This document shows positions 1-5,395 of a DNA stretch of 17,224 bases, in pieces. The position numbers and the translations under genes are program-made. Under the pieces are notes generated by a model. It saw nothing but the letters and a program-made list of their open reading frames with translations, was not told where the DNA came from and did no database searches. The DNA comes from Tepidisphaeraceae bacterium (GTDB lineage Bacteria; Planctomycetota; Phycisphaerae; Tepidisphaerales; Tepidisphaeraceae). The stretch spans positions 1 through 17,224 of the forward strand of contig JANWHF010000202.1 in assembly GCA_025450555.1 (NCBI GenBank). Direction: 5' to 3'. Position 1 is the stretch's first letter; every line of letters starts with the position of its first letter.

Positions 1-1246
1 GGGCGCCGCTGACGGTGCCGACGGGCAACGAAACGCGGAGTGCGTCGAACGCCGTCATATCTTCCGCCAAAGTTCCGGTGACGTTCGTCGTGATGTGCAT
101 CACGTGGCTGTAGCGTTCGACGACCATCACATCATCGACATGCACGCTCCCAACGCGCGATACGCGCCCTACATCATTGCGATGCAGATCGACCAGCATG
201 ATGTGCTCGGCTCGCTCCTTCGGATCGGCCAGCAATTCAGCTTCAAGAAGTCGATCTTCCTCGGGCGTCGCCCCGCGCTTCCGCGTGCCCGCGAGCGGCC
301 GGCTCGTCACTTTTCCATCCGACACCCGGCAGAGGATTTCCGGGCTGGAGCCAATCAGCGTGCACTTGGGACTCTTGAGATAAAACATGAACGGCGACGG
401 ATTGATGATGCGAAGCGCCCTGTAAACATCGAATGGATCCGCGCTGCTGGCGACGCGCAATCGCTGGCTCGGGACGAACTGGAAGATGTCGCCGGCCTTG
501 ATGTATTCCTGGCCCTTCCTGACCGCCTGCTCGAACGCTTCTTTCGTAAAATTGCTTTGGAACGAATCCTTTGAGGGCGACGAAGGATCGATCTCGCCCA
601 GCGAAAGCATCGGTGGCTGCTGAAGACGGGTGACGATGTCGTCAATCCGCCGACAGGCATCACGGTAGGACTCTTCCGGGGATGCATGATTCGTCAGATC
701 GGCGTTGGCGACGACTTTGATGGTCTTATCCACATGATCGAAGATTACGAGTTCGCCATACAAACCAAACAGCAAGTCCGGCAGTCGGCGATCGTCCTTC
801 GGCGGGACGGGAAGCTTCTGCCCTTCGTAATAGCGGATCGTGTCGTAACCGGCATATCCAACGAGGCCGCCGGTGAAGGGCGGCAGATGCCGATCGTGGA
901 AAAATCGGCGGGGCGGAAGCAGTTTTTGAAGATCGGCCAGAGGATCGGTGGTTTTGAATTGCCGGGGGCCATTGATTCCGCGCAGGCCCCCGATTGGGGA
1001 AATGCTGGCATTTCCTTCAGTTACTTCATAGACGAGCGAAGGGCCGGTGGCGATGAAGCTGTAGCGCCCGATCTTTTCGCCGCCGACGACGCTCTCCAGA
1101 AGAAACGCATGTGGATCGCGGCCGAGCACCTGGAATGCGCTGACAGGCGTCAGCCGATCGCCCAGCAATTGCCGATAGACCGGCACGATATCCGCGCCGC
1201 GCGCTGATTCTGAAAACGCAATCAAATCCGGGAAATACCGCCGCAT
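1..1246 (-). CDS. trpE: Anthranilate synthase component I, C-terminus cut by window edge
   Basis: TrpE converts chorismate to anthranilate, using ammonia supplied by the TrpG amidotransferase; this is the first committed step of tryptophan synthesis in the cytoplasm. The reverse-strand reading gives 415 residues from the ATG at 1246 and runs off the left edge, so roughly the last 90 residues of a typical 500-residue TrpE are missing. The N-terminal half carries LLES (residues 49-52) and NPSPFMFYL (from residue 282), the two segments that form the tryptophan feedback site in the family. The chorismate-binding half shows VDLHRNDVGRV (from 352), and the visible part ends in GTVSGAP. The start is chosen because MRRYFPDL aligns with normal TrpE N-termini; no clear Shine-Dalgarno lies upstream. 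Tryptophan feedback inhibition is likely because both site segments are intact. The gene is transcribed divergently from the actin-partner gene at 1853. PabB or an isochorismate synthase is less likely given LLES and the overall fit. Confidence 0.95.
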   Translation of the reverse strand, partial: MRRYFPDLIAFSESARGADIVPVYRQLLGDRLTPVSAFQVLGRDPHAFLLESVVGGEKIGRYSFIATGPSLVYEVTEGNASISPIGGLRGINGPRQFKTTDPLADLQKLLPPRRFFHDRHLPPFTGGLVGYAGYDTIRYYEGQKLPVPPKDDRRLPDLLFGLYGELVIFDHVDKTIKVVANADLTNHASPEESYRDACRRIDDIVTRLQQPPMLSLGEIDPSSPSKDSFQSNFTKEAFEQAVRKGQEYIKAGDIFQFVPSQRLRVASSADPFDVYRALRIINPSPFMFYLKSPKCTLIGSSPEILCRVSDGKVTSRPLAGTRKRGATPEEDRLLEAELLADPKERAEHIMLVDLHRNDVGRVSRVGSVHVDDVMVVERYSHVMHITTNVTGTLAEDMTAFDALRVSLPVGTVSGA

Positions 1247-1367
1247 AGGTGCGAATTGTAGGGGCGAGCAGCATAAATCCAAAACCGCCGAGCGCTCATT
1301 CGGCCGGTTATGTGAATACGCTTTGCATGGAGAATCCGCTGGCCGTCGGCGAGCCATCAAGCGAGAT

Positions 1368-1406
1368 GATTTGAAATTTCAAATTTGAAATCTCAGATTT
1401 GAGATT
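1368..1406. repeat. AT-rich cluster of overlapping palindromes
   Basis: Two perfect 16-base palindromes overlap: ATTTGAAATTTCAAAT (1369-1384) and ATTTCAAATTTGAAAT (1376-1391). They run directly into a stem-loop with AATCTCA (1389-1395), loop GATT, and TGAGATT (1400-1406). The whole block is built from variants of a GATTTGAAAT-like unit in both orientations. It lies about 120 bases upstream of trpE in an otherwise GC-rich genome. It may be one copy of a dispersed intergenic repeat; similar ATTTGAAATC-type strings are, from memory, common in planctomycete intergenic DNA. An operator is the alternative. Confidence 0.6.
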
Positions 1407-1738
1407 CAGGAAATTCCACAGTGGTGAATCAAAATCCCCCGCTGTTCTTCACGAAAATCCAACCAAACCCGTCCGATAATGCAAAAAATGTCGGAAAAAC
1501 CAGCATTCGTTTGTTTCATCGTCACTCGTGCGGGTAGAATACGCACCCAGCCACGCGGCGGAAAATTCGCTTCCGTAAGAAGGGCAATTTTCGGCGCAGG
1601 CGCGCTTGAGGCTGGCAGAGTAGAGTTTGCCAACAATGACGAAAACAGTGCGAAGTGCCGATTAGAGGTCTTGCGTTTTGGGAATGGGTCCAGCTTCGCA
1701 GTGATTCAAGCCTTGGCTCAAAAGTTCCGATGTGCAAG

Positions 1739-1758
1739 GACTGCCGTCGGCGGCGGTC
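1739..1758 (+). promoter_or_regulatory. GC-rich hairpin upstream of the actin-partner gene
   Basis: GACTGCCG (1739-1746) and CGGCGGTC (1751-1758) pair over 8 positions, with one G-T wobble, around a TCGG loop. The hairpin ends 94 bases before the GTG start at 1853. No T tract follows on either strand, so it is not an intrinsic terminator. It may be a 5' leader structure; its function is unknown. Confidence 0.4.
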
Positions 1759-1852
1759 TAAGAAAAAGTGAGCGGTCACCAGTAGAAAACTTGTTTTCCG
1801 TCAATTGCATTGCACGATATATCCAAGGACCGCCAACCGGAAATCTGCCACT

Positions 1853-2929
1853 GTGAAATACCGCTTCATGGGATTGATGCGATCGACCGGCAAGCCTGTC
1901 GAAGGGCACGTCGAGGCTGACTCCGAAGAGTGGGCATTCCATGCCCTGGCCAATAACGGGATCATTACCGAGTCGCTGCGCCCCGAAGCTCGCGGCAGCG
2001 GGGTTGCGACTCGAACTGAAACGGCTGTTCGCGCGGAATCGCGCGCCGTCAATCCGCTGCTGCCGCCCATGGCCCCCGCGCCCGCATTAACTCCGCTGGC
2101 GCCGGTTGCACCCGTTCAACAACCCAAACCTGCCGCGCCGGCCGGAACCTTCCAGCTTCCTCCGTCGCCGACGGGCGGCTCGCAAACCTTCACGCAGCAG
2201 GCCGGTGTTCCCGCAGCGCCCGCGCCAGCCAACGGTGCTGCGCCCGGCGAAGTCCGCACTCAATTTGATAACGCCCTTGAAGGCGCGCTCGATGGAGCCA
2301 GTTCACAGATCGATTTCGATGCCCTGACCGAACGCTATCGCGGCAAAAAGGTCTGGGTCATCGATCGCGATAAAATTCGCCGCAACGTCGCCCGCGTCGT
2401 CGATCAAGCCCTTTCCCAGAGCATGGGCAAGGATGAAAACAGCACTGCGACCCGCGAGCGCGTGGCCGACGCCATCAACGAGCTGTTCAAAGATACGCGC
2501 AATCTCACCAGTCAGCATACGGCCACGAACGCGTCACTCGACAAACAGATTGGACGCCTGGCCGGCGTCATCAAGCAATTCGAGAGCGCGCTGACGATGA
2601 TGCAGTCCGCCATCCGCAACATCGGTAGTGGTGGAGGGGGTGGTTACGCGCCGCGCCGTCAGCGCGGGCAGGCCGCTCCTGGTGGAAACGAGCAGAACGC
2701 CGTGCTGCTGGAGATTTTCAAGACGAACCTCGATCTGCTTCGCGGAATGGAAGAGGAAATGCGTGCCGCCAGCGATTCGTCGCTGGATGCGGTCATCGCC
2801 GAGTCAGGTGAACCGACCGACGAATCCAGCGAATCCGGCGGCGCGGCGCCGGAGGCCGCTGAAGTGGGCGCTCAAGCAGGCCCCGCACCCGAGGGTGCGG
2901 CGGAATCTTCGGAGACCACGGAAGGGTAA
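1853..2929 (+). CDS. GspF-N-like domain protein with Pro/Ala linker and helical region; likely partner of the MamK-like actin
   Basis: This 358-residue protein has no recognised full-length family. Residues 1-42 resemble the N-terminal domain of type II secretion/type IV pilus F proteins, with the pattern KYRF..., GKPVEGHVEADSEE and ALANNGI. The membrane segments of GspF are absent and no signal peptide is seen. Residues 65-132 are a Pro/Ala-rich, probably disordered linker. Residues 150-258 are charged and helical, possibly coiled coil, with KQIGRLAGVIKQFESALTMM. A run of five glycines (260-264) follows, then another helix (277-315), then an acidic Glu/Ser tail to the end. The GTG at 1853 is chosen because it begins exactly at the domain; an in-frame TTG at 1805 would add 16 unrelated residues. 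No Shine-Dalgarno is seen. The next gene on the same strand is the actin, 218 bases on, so I infer a regulator, anchor or bundling partner of that filament. Domain call moderate; role inferred. Confidence 0.75.
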   Translation: MKYRFMGLMRSTGKPVEGHVEADSEEWAFHALANNGIITESLRPEARGSGVATRTETAVRAESRAVNPLLPPMAPAPALTPLAPVAPVQQPKPAAPAGTFQLPPSPTGGSQTFTQQAGVPAAPAPANGAAPGEVRTQFDNALEGALDGASSQIDFDALTERYRGKKVWVIDRDKIRRNVARVVDQALSQSMGKDENSTATRERVADAINELFKDTRNLTSQHTATNASLDKQIGRLAGVIKQFESALTMMQSAIRNIGSGGGGGYAPRRQRGQAAPGGNEQNAVLLEIFKTNLDLLRGMEEEMRAASDSSLDAVIAESGEPTDESSESGGAAPEAAEVGAQAGPAPEGAAESSETTEG

Positions 2930-3147
2930 AGACAAACCCGTTCTCATGGCTCGCGTGCGTCAGGGCGGCGTGCGCCGGCGGTTGTTTTTCAAGCCCAACG
3001 CCTTGCTTTTGGCAAAATTCCAATTGCGAGGCATATTTGAAGTCATCGCAGAATATCGCGAACGATAGAAATTCAAGGCCAAACCGGGCGAGGCGGCAAG
3101 CCTCCCCACACCGCCACGGAGCACCCGTGAGCAAAGGAGACGCTTCG
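2930..3147 (+). other. 218-base spacer before the actin gene, with a hairpin
   Basis: This spacer separates two genes that otherwise look paired. GAGGC (3090-3094) and GCCTC (3100-3104) form a stem around GGCAA, extended by GGG (3086-3088) with CCC (3105-3107) across one bulged C. The hairpin ends 26 bases before the ribosome binding site of the actin gene. An in-frame upstream ATG at 3037 would extend the actin by 37 residues of basic, low-complexity sequence, which I treat as untranslated. No convincing promoter or terminator is seen. Confidence 0.4.
3133..3140 (+). promoter_or_regulatory. Ribosome binding site fixing the actin start at 3148
   Basis: AAAGGAGA contains a good Shine-Dalgarno core (GGAG, 3136-3139) 8 bases before the ATG at 3148. 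It is one of the few clear Shine-Dalgarno sequences in the window and is the main reason for rejecting the longer in-frame start at 3037. Confidence 0.75.
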
Positions 3148-4269
3148 ATGCTCGATCACAACACCACCGGAAGTGCGCGTCCGCACACGCCAGGCAAGCC
3201 CATCCTTAGCAGCAGCGATCAGGATCTGGGCGCAACTCAAAATGCATTGCTGCTCGGTATCGACCTGGGCACCAGCCGAAGCTCGGTCGTTGCCTACAAC
3301 GGCACGCGAAAAACGGTGGAATCCTACGTCGGCTATCCCAAGGATCCGGTCAGCCGAAAGCTGCTCAAGGCCGACGTCATCTACGGCAAGGCCGCTCTCG
3401 ATAACCGCCTGGCCCTCGATCTGTATCGCCCGCTGGAAAAAGGCGTTATCAAAGGCTCGGAAGACACGAACAACGATCCCGAGCGCAAGGACAAGAACCT
3501 CCAGGCTGCCAAGGCGCTGCTCCGCCACCTGGTCGATATTTCCAGCCCGGGCCGCGATGATCTCATTTACGGCGTGGTCGGCGTTCCTTCCCGCGCGACC
3601 CAGAAGAACAAGCAGGCGATTCTCGAAATCGCCCGCGAAGTGCTCGACAGCGTCATGATTGTGTCTGAGCCGTTCACGGTTGCCTACGGCATGGAAAAAA
3701 TGGCCGACATTCTCGTCATCGATATTGGTGCCGGTACGACCGACTTGTGCCGAATGCACGGCACCGTGCCCGGCGACGAAGATGAAGTCAGCTATACCAT
3801 CGCCGGCGACGCGATCGACCAGAAACTTTATGAACTGATCATGCAGAAGTTCCCTCGGGCACAGATCACCGTGAACATGTGCAAGTCGATCAAGGAGCAG
3901 TACGGCTTCGTCTCCGACACCAAGGATCGCGTGATCGTCACCTTCCCCGAGGACGGCAAGCCCAGCCAGCACGATGTCACCGAAGAGGTGAAGAAGGCTT
4001 GCGAAATTCTCGTCGCCCCCTGCGTGGAAGGCATCCAGAAGCTGGTCAGTACCTTCAACCCTGAATTTCAGGATCGTCTGCGAAACAACATCCTGCTTTC
4101 CGGTGGCGGCGGCCTGATGGAAGGGCTCAACGCCCGTATCGAAGAAGCCATGAAGGAATACGGCGGCGCGAAGGTCACCGTCGTCGATGAGCCGCTCTAT
4201 GCCGGTGCCAATGGCGCGCTGCAACTGGCCATCGATATGCCTTCGGAATACTGGCAGCAATTGAAGTAA
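3148..4269 (+). CDS. MamK-like bacterial actin ATPase
   Basis: This 373-residue protein has the full actin/Hsp70 ATPase fold signature: phosphate-1 loop GIDLGTS (37-43), connecting strand VGVPSRA (144-150), likely catalytic Glu174 in VSEPF, phosphate-2 loop DIGAGTTDL (192-200), and adenosine motif LSGGGGLMEGL (317-327). Several stretches match MamK, the magnetosome-aligning filament protein, as I recall its sequence: VGYPKD (61-66), HGTVPG (204-209), KEQYGFV (249-255), DVTEEVKKACE (276-286), FNPEFQ (303-308) and a C-terminal EYWQQL. MreB, ParM, FtsA and DnaK lack this combination. Differences from MamK are a 32-residue Ser/Pro-containing N-terminal extension and a charged insert near residues 101-117. 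The start at 3148 is supported by AAAGGAGA. The upstream gene is a probable partner, and a strong terminator follows. The protein probably forms ATP-dependent cytoplasmic filaments, but no magnetosome genes are visible, so its cargo is unknown. Confidence 0.88.
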   Translation: MLDHNTTGSARPHTPGKPILSSSDQDLGATQNALLLGIDLGTSRSSVVAYNGTRKTVESYVGYPKDPVSRKLLKADVIYGKAALDNRLALDLYRPLEKGVIKGSEDTNNDPERKDKNLQAAKALLRHLVDISSPGRDDLIYGVVGVPSRATQKNKQAILEIAREVLDSVMIVSEPFTVAYGMEKMADILVIDIGAGTTDLCRMHGTVPGDEDEVSYTIAGDAIDQKLYELIMQKFPRAQITVNMCKSIKEQYGFVSDTKDRVIVTFPEDGKPSQHDVTEEVKKACEILVAPCVEGIQKLVSTFNPEFQDRLRNNILLSGGGGLMEGLNARIEEAMKEYGGAKVTVVDEPLYAGANGALQLAIDMPSEYWQQLK

Positions 4270-4283
4270 TCACTGTTACGATT

Positions 4284-4303
4284 CTCGACGCTTGCGCGTC
4301 GAG
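4284..4303 (+). other. Hairpin directly after the actin gene
   Basis: CTCGACGC (4284-4291) and GCGTCGAG (4296-4303) form a perfect 8-base stem with a TTGC loop, 14 bases past the actin stop. No T tract follows, so it is probably a 3' stabilising structure or an accessory to the terminator at 4327-4355. Confidence 0.5.
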
Positions 4304-4326
4304 GAATGAAACGAATCGCGGAGGAG

Positions 4327-4355
4327 CCCTCCGGTGCAAAAACCGGAGGGTTTTT
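4327..4355 (+). terminator. Strong intrinsic terminator of the actin unit
   Basis: CCCTCCGGT (4327-4335) and ACCGGAGGG (4342-4350) form a perfect 9-base, GC-rich stem around GCAAAA, followed at once by TTTTT (4351-4355). This is a textbook rho-independent terminator and separates the actin unit from cysD. Confidence 0.92.
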
Positions 4356-4396
4356 CTATTGATGCATCGCTCCGAGCGACAGTCGTCCAACGGCGC

Positions 4397-4426
4397 TTGC
4401 AGGGGCGACAGTAATGGCCCTATAGT
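4397..4426 (+). promoter_or_regulatory. Candidate sigma70-type promoter for cysD
   Basis: TATAGT (4421-4426) matches the -10 consensus at 5 of 6 positions. TTGCAG (4397-4402) lies 18 bases upstream as a weak -35. Transcription would start near 4433, about 11 bases before the cysD ATG, giving an almost leaderless message, which fits the lack of a Shine-Dalgarno. The octamer GCGACAGT occurs at 4376-4383 and again at 4405-4412, the second copy inside the spacer, and may be a regulator site. Confidence 0.4.
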
Positions 4427-4443
4427 CTTGCTCGGACAGCTTC

Positions 4444-5352
4444 ATGAGCAGTTACAACCTCACGCATCTCAAGCAACTGGAAGCCGAGAGCATCCACATC
4501 ATCCGCGAAGTAGCCGCGGAGTTTGGAAATCCGGTGATGCTCTATTCCATCGGCAAGGACTCATCGGTCATGGTGCGCCTGGCGCAAAAGGCGTTTCACC
4601 CGGGCCGGCTTCCATTCCCGCTGCTGCACGTGGACACCACCTGGAAATTCCGGGACATGATCAAGTTCCGCGATGATTTCTGTCGGGAAAACAAGCTGGA
4701 TCTGATCGTCCATACGAATTGGGATGCGGCGAAGGAAGGAATCAATCCTTTCGATTACGGCTCGAATAAATACACCGGGATCATGAAGACGCAGGCCCTG
4801 AAAGACGCACTGAACAAGCATGGATTCGATGCGGCTTTCGGCGGCGCGAGGCGCGACGAGGAAAAGAGCCGGGCCAAGGAGCGCGTCTATTCCTTCCGCG
4901 ATCGCGCCCATCAATGGGACCCCAAGAATCAGCGGCCGGAGCTGTGGAATCTTTACAACGGCAAGGTGAATAAAGGCGAATCGATCCGCGTTTTCCCGCT
5001 TTCCAACTGGACAGAGCTGGATGTCTGGCAATACATCCACCTGGAGAAGATTCCCATTGTGCCGCTTTATTTTGCTGCGCCACGCCCGGTCGTGGTGCGC
5101 GATGGGTCTCTGATCATGGTGGATGACGAGCGAATGCGGCTGGAAAAAGGCGAAAAGCCGCAAACCAAGGTTATTCGCTTCCGCACGCTCGGCTGCTATC
5201 CCTTGACCGGCGCGATCGAAAGCAACGCAACGACGCTGCCGCAGATCATTGAAGAAATGCTGCTGGCGACCAACTCCGAGCGGCAGGGGCGCGTGATCGA
5301 TCACGATGAAACCGGCTCGATGGAGCAGAAGAAACGCGAAGGATATTTCTAA
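4444..5352 (+). CDS. cysD: Sulfate adenylyltransferase subunit 2
   Basis: CysD is the catalytic subunit of ATP sulfurylase. It adenylates sulfate to APS in the cytoplasm, driven by GTP hydrolysis in its partner CysN. The 302-residue protein has normal length for the family. The PP-loop is the CysD form SIGKDSS (35-41). GARRDEEKSRAKER (134-147), SFRDRAHQWDP (150-160) and the C-terminal KKREGYF are hallmarks of the family. The ATG at 4444 gives the expected N-terminus, with HLKQLEAESIHIIREVAAEF. cysNC follows after 43 bases on the same strand, so the two are almost certainly co-transcribed. Upstream are the terminator of the actin unit and a candidate promoter. PAPS reductase (CysH) shares the fold but lacks this RRDEEKSRAKER element, so the assignment is secure. 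Confidence 0.97.
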   Translation: MSSYNLTHLKQLEAESIHIIREVAAEFGNPVMLYSIGKDSSVMVRLAQKAFHPGRLPFPLLHVDTTWKFRDMIKFRDDFCRENKLDLIVHTNWDAAKEGINPFDYGSNKYTGIMKTQALKDALNKHGFDAAFGGARRDEEKSRAKERVYSFRDRAHQWDPKNQRPELWNLYNGKVNKGESIRVFPLSNWTELDVWQYIHLEKIPIVPLYFAAPRPVVVRDGSLIMVDDERMRLEKGEKPQTKVIRFRTLGCYPLTGAIESNATTLPQIIEEMLLATNSERQGRVIDHDETGSMEQKKREGYF

Positions 5353-5395
5353 TTCCGCGCCGCATAGCGCATCGACCTAACGCATCCGCAGGCCA

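Larger units (their letters stand above)
1247..1852. other. Divergent intergenic region, 606 bases, no convincing gene
   Basis: This gap separates the starts of trpE (leftward) and the actin-partner gene (rightward), so it should hold promoters for both. It contains an AT-rich palindrome cluster at 1368-1406 and a strong hairpin at 1739-1758. A weak sigma70-like pair, TTGTTT (1511-1516) and TAGAAT (1535-1540) with an 18-base spacer, could fire rightward, but the -35 box is poor. Open frames here (for example 1479-1856 rightward and 1522-1779 leftward) have low-complexity, unrecognisable translations, and I do not call them genes. The region is less GC-rich by eye than the flanking coding DNA. 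Confidence 0.6.

Noticed and set aside
95..1207. Rightward open frames at 95-574 and 686-1207
   Set aside because: They lie antisense to trpE, whose family motifs are unmistakable on the minus strand.
1479..1856. Rightward 125-residue open frame in the divergent gap
   Set aside because: No recognisable domain and no ribosome binding site; it also ends within the start of the actin-partner gene.
2966..2989. Possible terminator between the partner gene and the actin
   Set aside because: The stem CGGC/GCCG has only 4 base pairs and the T run starts 7 bases after it, too weak to call.
3073..4260. Leftward 395-residue open frame
   Set aside because: It is a long antisense shadow of the actin gene, caused by GC-rich codon use; the translation resembles no family I know.
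1853..4269. Magnetosome gene island
   Set aside because: Only a MamK-like gene is present; no MamA, MamB, MamM, MamE or similar gene is seen, so magnetosome formation is not supported.
3148..4269. Plasmid-segregation (ParM type) actin
   Set aside because: The sequence stretches fit MamK better, and no ParR-like small DNA-binding gene or centromere-like repeat array follows it.
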